Part shown: positions 29,360 through 38,101 of the stretch, one piece after another | How the letters are laid out: each line of letters begins with the position of its first letter | How positions within the stretch are numbered: the first letter of the stretch is position 1 | Program-made: the position numbers and the translations under genes | The notes under the pieces: generated by a model | Database searches by the model: none | What the model was told of the DNA's origin: nothing | Seen by the model: the letters and a program-made list of their open reading frames with translations, nothing else | Assembly: GCA_003725745.1 (NCBI GenBank) | Contig: RHDP01000001.1 | Location: 606,001-670,000 of the forward strand | Length of the DNA: 64,000 nt | DNA from: Streptomyces sp. I6 | GTDB lineage: Bacteria; Actinomycetota; Actinomycetes; Streptomycetales; Streptomycetaceae | Direction of reading: 5' to 3'

Positions 29360-29754
29360 TCAGCGCACCAGGGCGTCCAGCAGCCGCTCGACCTCCGCCT
29401 CCGGATCGGCGGTCAGCCCGGTGTGGACGGGACCGGGCTGCACCACGGTGGAGCGGGGGGCGATCAGCCAGCGGAAGCGCCGTCCCGCGTCGTCCCGAGC
29501 CGCCTGCCCGGCCTCGCCCCCGCCGCGGCAGACCCCTCCACGGCGCGCAGCGCCGCCCGCACACCGGTGACGTCGGCCCGCGGGTCCAGCACCCTCAGCT
29601 TGGCCTCGTCCAGATGGGTGCGGGCGGCCACGAAGGACCGGGCGCGGCAGTAGACCACCACGCCCGCGTTGAAGCACTCGCCGCGGTCGACGCGCGGGAC
29701 GACGCGCAGCAGCGCGTACTCGAAGACGTCCCGCCCAAGGCCCTGCCCGGTCAT
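29360..29754 (-). CDS. DUF3037 family protein, frame broken
   Basis: About 131 aa when restored. The N-terminus FEYALLRVVPRVDRGECFNA followed by GVVVYCRARSF is characteristic of DUF3037. The C-terminal part (RFRWLIAPRSTVVQPGPVHT) is in another frame and joined by one base in the C run at 29533-29536. The start ATG overlaps the stop of the upstream HipA-like kinase (ATGA at 29751-29754), so translation is coupled. DUF3037 proteins often neighbour HipA-like kinases; their biochemical role is not established. Confidence 0.78.
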
Positions 29755-30605
29755 CGGCCGCCGTCCTGCTCGCTGTTCCCGGCGGGGTGCGGCCAGGAGC
29801 CGGCGGCCCCGGTGAGCCAGCCCGGAGCCTGGGACGGCCGGGGCCGGGAGGGTGGGTTCAGGGTGATGCGCTCATGGATCGTGGCCGCCCGCGGCAGCAG
29901 GGCCTCCACATAGGCGCGGCGGACCTCGTCGGTGGAGCCGAATCCGGACTCGTCCACGAGCCATTCGTCGGGCACCTTTGCGGCCACCTCGGTCAGCAGC
30001 TCGCGGGTGACCAGCGGGGCCAGTGCGGCGGCCGCGCCCGCGATGTCGGGCCGGAACGGCGCCAGGGCGTGGTCGGAGGCGTCGTAGGGCTTCGCGGCGG
30101 AGGCCGCGGCACCCGGCCAGTTGTGGTGCCAGATCATGGTGGCACCGTGGTCGATGAGCCACAGGTCGCCGTGCCACACCAGCATGTTGGGGTTCCGCCA
30201 GGAGCGGTCCACGTTGTTGATCAGCGCGTCGAACCAGACGACGCGCCCCGCCTCACCGGAGTCCACCGAGTAGGCCAGCGGGTCGAAGCCGATCGAGCCG
30301 GGCAGGAAGTCCATCCCGAGATTCAGCCCGCCGCTGGCCTTGAGCAGTTCCTGAACCTCCTGGTCGGGCTCGGAGAGACCGATGACCGGGTCGAGCTGCA
30401 TCCGGACCAGCTCGGGGACGCGCAGCCCGAGCCTGCGCCCCAGCTGCCCGCAGACGACCTCGGCCACCAGGGTCTTGCGCCCCTGTCCGGCCCCTGTGAA
30501 CTTCATGACGTACGTACCGAGATCGTCGGCCTCGACGATGCCGGGGAGCGAACCACCCTCACGCAAAGGCGTGACATAGCGGGTCGCTACGACCTCTTCC
30601 AACAC
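29751..30605 (-). CDS. HipA-like protein kinase (HipA_2 type)
   Basis: 284-aa compact HipA-related kinase. MKFTGAGQGRKTLVAEVVCG carries the nucleotide-binding Lys, VWFDALINNVDRSWRNPNML has the catalytic-loop Asp/Asn pattern, and LWLIDHGATMIWHHNW has the metal-binding Asp (DHG in place of DFG). It lacks the N-terminal and DNA-linked parts of classical E. coli HipA, and no HipB-like HTH gene adjoins it; its partner is the coupled DUF3037 gene. The GTG start at 30605 follows GGGGAG. The Pro-rich last 35 residues look unstructured. A toxin-like or signalling kinase is plausible but unproven. Confidence 0.8.
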   Translation of the reverse strand: MLEEVVATRYVTPLREGGSLPGIVEADDLGTYVMKFTGAGQGRKTLVAEVVCGQLGRRLGLRVPELVRMQLDPVIGLSEPDQEVQELLKASGGLNLGMDFLPGSIGFDPLAYSVDSGEAGRVVWFDALINNVDRSWRNPNMLVWHGDLWLIDHGATMIWHHNWPGAAASAAKPYDASDHALAPFRPDIAGAAAALAPLVTRELLTEVAAKVPDEWLVDESGFGSTDEVRRAYVEALLPRAATIHERITLNPPSRPRPSQAPGWLTGAAGSWPHPAGNSEQDGGR

Positions 30606-31442
30606 TTTCCCAGACTCCCCATCTCTTCATCCTTATAATCCATGGACGACTCCTCCGGGGCGTAGAGGCAGGAACCACGGGTCAACGGCGCTGGGGAGAA
30701 TCTGGGGAGTTTCGGCCGGCGGGCCGGTCTCCCCGCTCCCCAAGCAGACCGTCGATGGTGCCGCGCCCCTTGCTGCCAGCTTCCGGCATGAAGTGAGCAT
30801 AGTAACCGAGGGTGATCGCCGGCCTGCACTTGGCGCCGAACGTGGCCGGCCCGCCTCGGCCTCCCGCACCGCGTCCGTCCGGACCGGGCAACGGCGGGTT
30901 GAGGGTGGAGACACCGGCCGGGGCCGCCCGGACCCGGCCGTATGCAGCCGGCGTGATCCGCGGTGCAGCCGCCGGAGGCGGACGCTCCCGACCCGCGGGC
31001 GGTAGCTCGGCCCGCCACGCACAGGACCGCGGTGCCACGTCCGCGCGGCACCGTCGGTGTCGCGTCCGCACCCGGCCCAGGCGTCCCGCGGCCCGCTCGG
31101 GCCGCCGGGGAACGGGTGCGCGGGAGCGACCCGCCGATCCGGCATGCCGGCGACGAAGGGTGCGTCCGGCCGCGGCGGCCGCCGAGTCGCCGCGCTGCCG
31201 CCGGTCGGCGCCCCGAGGGGGACGCCTCCGCGACGAGCGGACCGGAGCCGTCGGCCCTGACGGCACCCGGGAGCGGACCGCGCCGAAGCAGAAGCGCGAC
31301 GTGGCATGGCGCTCGGACGCCGGAGAGCGGCACCCGGGGTCACTTCGCGGTGTTCCGGCGTGCCCGGTGAACGACCGGCGGCCCGGTCCCGTAGAACATC
31401 ACGAGCGGCCCGGTACGAGGGCCGATGTGGAAAGGGAGCGGC
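30606..31442. other. Intergenic region holding an integrase fragment and hipA upstream DNA
   Basis: About 840 bp. It includes a relatively AT-rich stretch (TTATAAT near 30633) upstream of the HipA-like gene and an integrase tail (annotated separately). The rest is GC-rich with no recognisable coding signal. Confidence 0.4.
30682..30838 (-). pseudogene. C-terminal fragment of a tyrosine-family site-specific integrase
   Basis: Reads CRPAITLGYYAHFMPEAGSK then GRGTIDGLLG and a hydrophilic tail to a stop. This matches the end of phage/AICE integrases around the nucleophilic Tyr (xPAITLxxYAHFMPE). Codons such as TAT, GCT and GGT are less GC-rich than the surroundings. Upstream similarity stops near 30838, so the R-H-R part of the active site is missing: a decayed mobile-element remnant. 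Confidence 0.65.
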
Positions 31443-31940
31443 ATGACCGGAACGCAGGGACCGTCGCGCACCGCGGTGGCGCGTCGTACCGTCTTCACCG
31501 CCGCAGGCGGCGCGGGACTCGCCGCGGCGCTGACGGCGTGCGGCGGCTCGGAGGGGGCGGACAGCGGGACGGCGAATCCCGCGGACGGCGGCACGACCGC
31601 CGGCTCCACCGGAGGTTCGACGGGCGGTTCGACCGGCGGCACGACGGGCGGGGGCGGCGGCCAGGTCATCGCCAGCGTCGCCGACATCCCGGAGGGCGGC
31701 GGCAAGGTGATCGGCGACATCGTGGTGACGCAGCCGACGGCGGGTGAGTTCAAGGCCTTCTCGTCGAAGTGCACCCACCAGGGCTGCGCGGTCAAGGCCG
31801 TCGCCGACGGCCTGATCAACTGCCCCTGCCACAACAGCAACTTCGACGCCGGCGACGGCAGCGTGAAGAGCGGCCCGGCCACCGCGCCGCTGCCCCCCGC
31901 GGAGATCGTCGTAGAGGGCGACTCGATCAGGCTCGCCTGA
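31443..31940 (+). CDS. Rieske (2Fe-2S) lipoprotein with Tat-type signal
   Basis: 165-aa exported electron-transfer protein. The N-terminus carries RRTVFTAAGG, a hydrophobic stretch and a lipobox-like LTAC, so it is probably a Tat-exported lipoprotein. A Gly/Ser/Thr linker (STGGSTGGSTGG) follows. The Rieske fold has CTHQGC and CPCHNSNF, giving the two Cys and two His cluster ligands. The ATG at 31443 is preferred over one 18 bases upstream because GGGAG precedes it. Similar orphan Rieske lipoproteins are common in Streptomyces; the redox partner is unknown. Confidence 0.88.
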   Translation: MTGTQGPSRTAVARRTVFTAAGGAGLAAALTACGGSEGADSGTANPADGGTTAGSTGGSTGGSTGGTTGGGGGQVIASVADIPEGGGKVIGDIVVTQPTAGEFKAFSSKCTHQGCAVKAVADGLINCPCHNSNFDAGDGSVKSGPATAPLPPAEIVVEGDSIRLA

Positions 31941-31968
31941 CAGCGGGCGCCCGGTCGGGCCGCGCCGC

Positions 31969-32618
31969 TCAGGTGCGTGCGGCCCGGCGCGGCGCCCTCC
32001 AGCACGCGAGCACCTCGTCGGTGGTGGTGACGGTGGAGACGAGAGCCAGCGTGTTCCTGATCATCGCGGGGGTGTACTCGGGGGGCACCCCGCGATCGCG
32101 TCCGCGGGAACGACCGCGGTGTAGCCGAGGTTGACCGCGTCGAAGACGGCGTTCGGTATCGCCACGTTGGCCGAGACGCCGGTGACGACCAGCGTGCGGC
32201 AGCCCAGACCGCGCAGCAGCGCGTCCACCTCCGTGCCGGCGATCGGGGACAGGCCGTGCAGCCGGCGCACCACGATGTCCTCGTCCGCGACCTCGATGGG
32301 TTCGGCGACGCGCACCGCCCTGCTGCCCGAGTGCTGCTGCACCGGCAGCCGCGCGACTGCCCGGAGCAGAGGGGCGTTGCTGCCGGCCCCGCGCCCGTCG
32401 GGACGCCGCTCCGCCACCGCGTGTATCACCTGCACCCCAGCTGCGTGGGCCACCTCCACGAGCCGCGCGATGTTCTCGAGGGCTCCCGAGGACCTCGCCT
32501 GTGCCGCCAGTTCCGGGAGGGCGCTGTCCCGGCCGACGACGCCCTGCTGGCATTCGACGGTGAGCAACACCGTGCCGGACGGATCGAGCTGGCTGGCCAG
32601 CTGTTCGTGACGGGGCAT
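31969..32618 (-). CDS. Isochorismatase-family cysteine hydrolase, frame broken
   Basis: About 216 aa. Family features are the catalytic Asp position replaced by Glu (LLTVECQQGVVG rather than the usual VDxQ), Lys/Arg in VVRRLHGLSPIAGTEVDAL, and Cys replaced by Ser in VVTGVSANVAIPNAV (usual GVxTxxCV). The C-terminal YTPAMIRNTLALVSTVTTTDEVL is in another frame, joined by one base in the C run at 32088-32091. With both Asp and Cys changed the classical triad is missing, so activity is doubtful. The ATG at 32618 follows GGAGGG. Convergent with the Rieske gene. Confidence 0.75.
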
Positions 32619-32822
32619 TCGCTTCACCCTCCTGTACCTGTTGGCCCGGTCCCCGGGCACCCGTCCGGCGGCGGGCAGCGGGCGGCCGCGGGGCCCCGGA
32701 CGGTCCGGGTGACCGGGCGCGCGACGGTAACGGGCATTGCGTCGCTGCGGAAGAGCGCTCATGATTTCTGACACCACATCAGTCGGCTGCCGGTGGACGC
32801 CGGCTCGCGGGAAGGGGCGCCG

Positions 32823-33289
32823 ATGGCCGCCGCACAGCGCCGGGGCAGGCGCATCATGATGTCACCCGCCGAGGTGGACGCCTTCCTCACGGAGCAGCGC
32901 ACCTGCCGGGTCGCCACGGTCTCGCCCGATGGCGCGCCCCATGTCAGCGCCCTGTGGTTCGCGTGGGACGGCACCTCGCTGTGGCTGTACTCGATCACCC
33001 GCAGCCGGCGGTGGTCCGAGCTGCGCCGGGATCCGCGGATCGCGGTGGTGGTGGACGCCGGGGAGGAGTACGGCGATCTGCGCGGGGTGGAACTCTCCGG
33101 GAACGCGGTCTTCGTGGGCGAGGCCCCCGGACCGGGACACCCTGCCCGGAACTCGACGAACCCGAACGGCTCTTCGCCCGGAAGAACTTCGGCCTGGACT
33201 CGATGCCGCACGACGGCCGGCACGGGTGGCTGCGGCTGACGCCGGAGGCGGTCGTGTCCTGGGACTTCCGCAAGCTGGCCGAGCGATGA
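32823..33289 (+). CDS. PPOX-class (pyridoxamine phosphate oxidase-like) flavin/F420 protein, frame broken
   Basis: About 155 aa with a split-barrel flavin-binding fold: MSPAEVDAFLTEQRTCRVAT, SPDGAPHVSALWFAWDG, SRRWSELRRDPRIAVVVDAG and a C-terminal RHGWLRLTPEAVVSWDF. Relatives bind FMN or F420 and reduce small molecules. The frame breaks at the C run 33124-33128; one base restores EAPRTGTPCPELDEPERLF. The start ATG at 32823 has GGGAAGGGG upstream. It is followed by a strong 15-bp hairpin, so it is monocistronic. Confidence 0.8.
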
Positions 33290-33291
33290 GA

Positions 33292-33326
33292 CCCGGCGCC
33301 GTCCCGGCGTCCGGGACGGCGCCGGG
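33292..33326. terminator. Strong bidirectional hairpin terminator
   Basis: A perfect 15-bp stem (CCCGGCGCCGTCCCG and its complement) with a 5-nt loop, immediately after the PPOX stop and facing the convergent LysR gene. Confidence 0.88.
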
Positions 33327-33544
33327 CCGGTGGGTCGGCCAGTACCGGTGGGACCGACAGCGCCAGCGGAGCGGACGTGCTCGGTGAGGTGGAACGTACT
33401 GGGTGAGGCCGGTGGGGCGGACGATGCCGGTTGGGTCGGTGGCGGCGGTGGGGGGCCGCCGTCTGCCGGGCGGCCCGGACGTGGGCTCTGCCCCGCCACC
33501 GGCACGCGCGGCCACGGGGCCGGACGGCACGCACCCGGCGGGCG

Positions 33545-34443
33545 TCAGAGCGGTGCCGCGGCCGAACGCAGCGCCGCCAGCGCCGCGCGGATCGAGGGCC
33601 GGCGGTCCGCGTCCGTACGCCAGACCGCGTAGATGTGCCGGCGCACCTTCTGGCGCACCGGGACGAGGCTGACCCCGTCGGGGACCGGCCCCGGCCCAGC
33701 CTCGGTGTCACACAGACGCCGAGACCCGCCGCGATCAGGGCCAGCTGGGTGTGGTGTTCGCCGGCGAGATGGACGATACGGGGTTCGATGCCCTTGGCGC
33801 GGAGGGTGAACACCAGCCACTCGTAGCAGAACTCGCCCTCGGGCCAGGAGACCCAGTCGTCGTCGGCGAAGTCCTCCAGGTCCACGTGCGCACGCCCGGC
33901 GAGCGGGTGGTCCGCGGGCATGGCCACGTCGGCGGCGTCGTCGAGCAGCGGTTCGCGCGCCAGCCCGCCCGGGACGGGGAGCCGCTTGTTGCTCCAGTCC
34001 AGCGCCACCGCCAGGTCGAGATCGCCCCGGAGCACCTCGCGCAGGGCGCACTCGGGCTCCAGTTCACTGGTGCGCACCCGCAGGTCGGGGTGGTCGGCGC
34101 GGAGGGCCGTGAGCGCTGCGGGGAAGAGCCCCCGGGCGGCCGTCGGGAACGCCCCGAGCCGCACCTCGCCGACGGCCCGGCCCCGCTGGGCCTCGATGTC
34201 CGCCTGGGCGAGCTCGACCTGCGACAGGATCCGGGCGGCGTGGTCGGCGAGGAGGCGCCCGGCGTCCGTGAGCCGGACCCCGCGCCCGTTCCGGGCCAGC
34301 AGCTGCTGGCCCACCTCCCGCTCCAGCTTGGCCATTTGCTGCGACACGGCAGACGTCGTGACATGCAGCCCGTCGGCGGCCGCACTGACGGAACCGTGCC
34401 GGGCCAGGGCGTCCAGGGTACGCAGGCGCTCCAGATTCAACAT
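33545..34443 (-). CDS. LysR family transcriptional regulator, frame broken
   Basis: About 300 aa. The N-terminal winged HTH begins MLNLERLRTLDALARHGSVS and continues AAADGLHVTTSAVSQQMAKL; a LysR substrate domain follows (VGEVRLGAFPTAARGLFP, GLGVCVTPRLGRG). The last 50 residues are in another frame, restored by one base in the C run at 33689-33692 (RGPVPDGVSLVPVRQKVRRH). It is divergent from an EamA exporter with 74 bp between starts, the usual LysR-target arrangement, so it probably controls that exporter. Confidence 0.85.
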
Positions 34444-34517
34444 GTAAGCAATGCTAATCGGATGACTGAAAGAAGTCTCGCTTGTTCTAAGAGGACATAG
34501 GCCCCAGGGTGGAGCCC

Positions 34518-35572
34518 ATGACCACCGTCACGCCGCCGTCGCCCACGGACCCCGCCACGGGATCCGTGCCCTCACCCTCGGCACCCTCCGCACCCTCCGC
34601 ACCCGCCTCTCCCCGGCGCCCCCGCCCTCCACCGGCCGCGGGCGCCCTGCCGTCGACTGGCGCCTGAGGTTCGCCGCGCTCGCCCTGATCTGGGGTTTCA
34701 GCTTTCTGCTCATCAAGGTCGGCACGGAGGGCTACGCCCCGTTCCAGGTCACCTTCGGCCGGCTGTTCTTCGGTACGGCGGTGCTCGCCGCCGCGATGGC
34801 GGTACGGCGGGAGCGGCTGCCCCGCGGAGCGCGCACCTGGGCGCATCTGACCGTCGCGGCGTTCTTCCTCAACGCGCTGCCGTTCTCGCTCTTCGCCTAT
34901 GCGGAGCTGACCATCCCGTCGACCCTGGCCGGGATCTGCAACGCCACGTCCCCGCTGTGGGGCATGGTGCTGTCGCTGGTGGCACTGTCCGAGGACCGGC
35001 CCACCCGCCGCCGTGTCGCCGGTCTGGGCATCGGGTTCCTGGGCGTGCTCACCGTCTTGGGCGCCTGGCAGGGCTTCTCCGGGCTCGACGCGGGCGGGAC
35101 GGCGATGGCCCTGCTCGCCTCCCTGAGCTATGCGGTCGGCTGGATATACGTCCGCCGTACGCTCGCGGGCTCGCCCTCCTCCCACCTGTCCCTGACCGGG
35201 GCGCAGCTGACACTGGCGACCCTCCAGCTGGCGGTGGTGACACCACTGTTCACGAGCCTGCCGAACTCGATCCCGGTGGTTCCGCTGCTCGCGGTGATCG
35301 CGCTGGGCGCCCTGGGCACCGGGGTCGCCATGCTGGTGCAGTACGGGCTGGTGGCCGAGGTCGGACCCACGACAGCGACCATGGTGACGTACTTCATCCC
35401 GGTCATCGCCACCGCCGCGGGAGTCTCACTGCTCGGCGAGCGGCTGGGCTGGAACACCCTGGTGGGCGCCCTGATCGTCCTGGTGGGCGCCGCGCTCACC
35501 CAGGGCAGGCCCGGGCCGGCACCGGCGGGGAAGGGCATCGGGTGGCCCCGGGCGCGTAACGGGCGGCCGTGA
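34518..35572 (+). CDS. EamA-family (DMT superfamily) transporter, frame broken near the N-terminus
   Basis: About 350 aa with ten predicted membrane segments in two EamA repeats. A Pro/Ser/Ala-rich leader (PSAPSAPSAPASPRRPRPP) precedes LRFAALALIWGFSFLLIKVG. The leader and the membrane part differ by one frame; adding a base around 34640-34642 joins them. The ATG at 34518 follows GGTGGAG. GLVAEVGPTTATMVTYFIPV and LLGERLGWNTLVGALIV are typical of the second repeat. It faces the LysR regulator and is probably a metabolite or amino-acid exporter under its control. Confidence 0.8.
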
Positions 35573-35894
35573 CCGTGCGGACGCGGTCCGGCGGAAGCGT
35601 CCGCCCGACCTGACCGTACGGCCGCAGACCGGCGGAGGCCGTCCCGGACGCGACCGCACGACCGCGAACGCGTCCGAGCCCGAGCCCGAGCCCGACCTGA
35701 CCGTACGGCCGCAGACCGGCGGAGGCCGTCGTCCGACCTGACCGACACCGCCGCAGGTCGGGGCGCAGCGCGCGGGTCCGCATGTGCGCAGCGTCCGCAT
35801 CCGGCCCACCCCACCCCCACCGCGCCCGCCGTTCGCCCGACCGGCGGGCGCGGCGAACCCGGGGCGCGGCGAAGGCCGTCCGCGACCGCACCGC
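35573..35894. other. Intergenic spacer, repeat-rich
   Basis: About 320 bp between convergent EamA and MocR genes. It is dominated by CG-rich repeats, including the 40-bp direct repeat listed separately and (GAGCCC)n. No gene is recognised. Confidence 0.5.
35604..35730. repeat. Exact 40-bp direct repeat, two copies
   Basis: A 40-base sequence starting CCCGACCTGACCGTACGGCC at 35604-35643 recurs unchanged at 35691-35730. Between the copies lies a GAGCCC triple repeat. It lies in the spacer between convergent genes; no open frame explains it. Confidence 0.8.
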
Positions 35895-37234
35895 TCAGCC
35901 GTGACTGCGCGGCTGTACGGGCGCGGCCGCCCGGGCCACCGCGTCGGCGAGCACGCCGATGTCATGGGCCGTCAGGCCCGACACCGTCAGCCGTACGGCC
36001 GGTGGCGACGAGATGCGGAAGCGGGCCCCCGGCGCGACGGCCCAGCCGGCGTGGAGCAGGCGGGCCACCGTTCCCGTCTCGTCGGCCACGGGCACCCACA
36101 CATTCATCCCGCTGCGACCGTGCGCCCCGACACCGCGCTCGGCCAGTGCTCCCAGCAGCGCGTCGCGCCGGTCCCCGTAGGCGGCTGCCACGGCCACCGG
36201 GTCGACGGCCCCGGAGGTCCACAGCTCCACGACGGCACGCTGGGTCAGCCGGCTCACCCAGCCGGGACCGAGCGTCTGCCTCCCCTGGACCCGGTCGAGG
36301 GTGACCCGGTCCCCGGTGAGCACGGCCAGCCTGAGGTCGGGACCGTACGCCTTGGCGACCGACCGTACGAGCACCCAGTGGTCCGTGGCACCGGCGAGAG
36401 GATGGAGCGGGGCGCCGACGATGGCGTAGCCGTGGTCGTCCTCGACGAGCAGGGTCCGGGGGTACCGGCCGAGCACGTCGCGGAGTTCGCGGGCGCGCGA
36501 CGCGGAGACCACCGCACCCGTGGGGTTCTGGGCCCGGTCGGTCACGATCAGGGCCCTGGCCCCGCTTTCGAGTGCCCGTTCCACGCCTTCGCGGCGCGGG
36601 CCGTCGTCGTCGACGGGGACCGGAACCGGCCGCAGTCCGAGTGCCGGGACGAGGTCCAGCAGACTCGCCCAGGCGGGGTCCTCCACGGCCACCGCGTCCC
36701 CGGGGCGCAGATGGGCGTGGAGCACGCGCTCCACGGCGTCGAGCGACCCGGAGGTGACGGCGACCGGGCCGTCCGGCACACCGTCCGAGTCCAGTGAGGC
36801 CCGGGCGAGCCGCGCCAGCTCGGGGTCGACGGGGGCCTGCCCGTAGAGCACCGGCCGTGCGTCATGGTGACGTGCCGCTGCCGCGAAGGCGTCGTGGAGC
36901 GGGGGCAGCAGGGCCGTGTCCGGGTTGCCCTCGGAGATCTGCCGCACACCGGGCGGGGCGTCGATGACGAGCGACCCGCGGGCCGTGCTGGCCGGCCGTT
37001 CCCTCACCCGGCTCCCGTTGCGGCCGGCCGTCTCGATCACGCCGCGCTCACGCAGGGTCCGGTACGCGGCGGCGACGGTGTTCGGGTTGACCCCAGCGAA
37101 GCCGCCAGCTTCCTCATGGGCGGCAGCAGCCGGCCGGGCGGGAGGTCCCCCGAGGCGACGCCGCGCTCGATGCTGGCCGCGATCTCCGATGCACCACGGC
37201 CCTCGATGGCATACTCTACTAGCACAAACAACAT
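35895..37234 (-). CDS. MocR-type GntR/aminotransferase transcriptional regulator, frame broken
   Basis: About 446 aa. The N-terminal GntR HTH (IAASIERGVASGDLPPGRLL, PPMRKLAASLGVNPNTVAAA after repair) is fused to a type I aminotransferase-like domain. There PLP-binding landmarks are AVTSGSLDAVERVLHAHLRP, TDRAQNPTGAVVS (Asn/Pro) and VRSVAKAYGPDLRL (Schiff-base Lys). The halves are joined by one base in the C run at 37091-37094. The start is ATG 37234 or GTG 37225. It is divergent from a PPOX-fold gene across a palindromic operator. MocR proteins commonly regulate vitamin B6 or amino-acid genes; a PPOX neighbour fits a flavin/B6-related role. Confidence 0.85.
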
Positions 37235-37236
37235 TA

Positions 37237-37248
37237 TGCACTAGTGCA
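37237..37248. promoter_or_regulatory. Candidate MocR operator
   Basis: TGCACTAGTGCA, a perfect 12-bp palindrome in an unusually AT-rich 40-bp gap between divergent mocR-like and PPOX genes. A related half-site CTAGCAC lies at about 37219-37225. It overlaps the likely promoters of both. Confidence 0.6.
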
Positions 37249-37261
37249 ATGGAGATGTGCA

Positions 37262-37951
37262 ATGACACCGCCGCAGGCGCCGCCCTCCTACCGGGCCACC
37301 GACCGGACCGTCCCCACCCGGGCGCGGGAGCGCGCTTCCCACGACCGCGCATTGGTGCACGCGATCCTCGACGAGACCTCCGTCTGCCATCTCGGTTTCG
37401 TCCGCGACGGGGCGCCCGTCGTCCTGCCGACGCTCTACGGCCGCGTCGGCGACACGCTGTATGTGCACGGCTCGACCGGATCCCGTCCCCTGCGCATGGC
37501 CGGCCACGCGGGTCAGGCGGGCCAGGCGGGCCCGGGCCTGGAGGTCTGCCTGACCGTCACCCATGTCGACGGCCTGGTCCTGGCCCGCTCGGCGTTCCAC
37601 CACTCCGTCAACTACCGGTCGGTCGTGGTCCACGGGACCGCGCGCCAGGTCACCGACCCGGAGGAGAAGCGCACCGCGCTCGACTCCCTGGTCGACCATG
37701 TCGTCCCCGGGCGATCCGCCGACTCGCGCCCCGCCAACGCGAAGGAACTCGCCGCGACCGCCGTACTCCGGCTGGATCTGGACGAGGTCTCCGCCAAGGT
37801 CCGCACGGGCGGTCCGTCCGACGACCCAGAGGATCTGGCGCTTCCGTACTGGACCGGAGTCGTCCCGCTGGTACGGGGCTACGGCGCACCGGTCCCCGCG
37901 GACGACCTGGCACCGTCGGTGCCGCTGCCCGCGTACCTCTCCGCGCCGTAG
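37262..37951 (+). CDS. Pyridoxamine 5'-phosphate oxidase-family FMN-binding protein
   Basis: 229-aa split-barrel protein. ASHDRALVHAILDETSVCHL, GFVRDGAPVVLPTLYGRVGD, LYVHGSTGSRPLRMAG and FHHSVNYRSVVVHGTARQVT match the larger PPOX/HugZ-like group often annotated as FMN-binding protein. The GGAG at 37251 sets the start at ATG 37262. Divergent from a MocR regulator; MocR-PPOX pairs are a common arrangement, so it is the likely regulated target. Activity is not proven. Confidence 0.85.
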   Translation: MTPPQAPPSYRATDRTVPTRARERASHDRALVHAILDETSVCHLGFVRDGAPVVLPTLYGRVGDTLYVHGSTGSRPLRMAGHAGQAGQAGPGLEVCLTVTHVDGLVLARSAFHHSVNYRSVVVHGTARQVTDPEEKRTALDSLVDHVVPGRSADSRPANAKELAATAVLRLDLDEVSAKVRTGGPSDDPEDLALPYWTGVVPLVRGYGAPVPADDLAPSVPLPAYLSAP

Positions 37952-38041
37952 CGCCGAACCCCGGGACCGGCCGGACCGCGACGGATCGCGATCCGGCCGT
38001 GACCCGCGACCCGTGACCGCGGTCACGGAGCCCTGAGCCCG

Positions 38042-38090
38042 GCGAACGGCAAACGGCAAACGGCAAACGGCAAGCGGCGAACGGAGAACG
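38042..38090. repeat. 7-bp tandem repeat, seven copies
   Basis: The heptamer GCAAACG and close variants (GCGAACG, GCAAGCG, GAGAACG) repeat head-to-tail seven times in the spacer between convergent PPOX-family and EamA genes. Probably a slippage-prone simple repeat. Confidence 0.75.
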
Positions 38091-38101
38091 GCGGGACCGG
38101 A

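Noticed and set aside
30587-30655. Minus-strand translation containing MDYKDEE, resembling an epitope tag.
   Set aside because: It is a chance peptide in the AT-rich leader of the HipA-like gene and lacks the full tag sequence.
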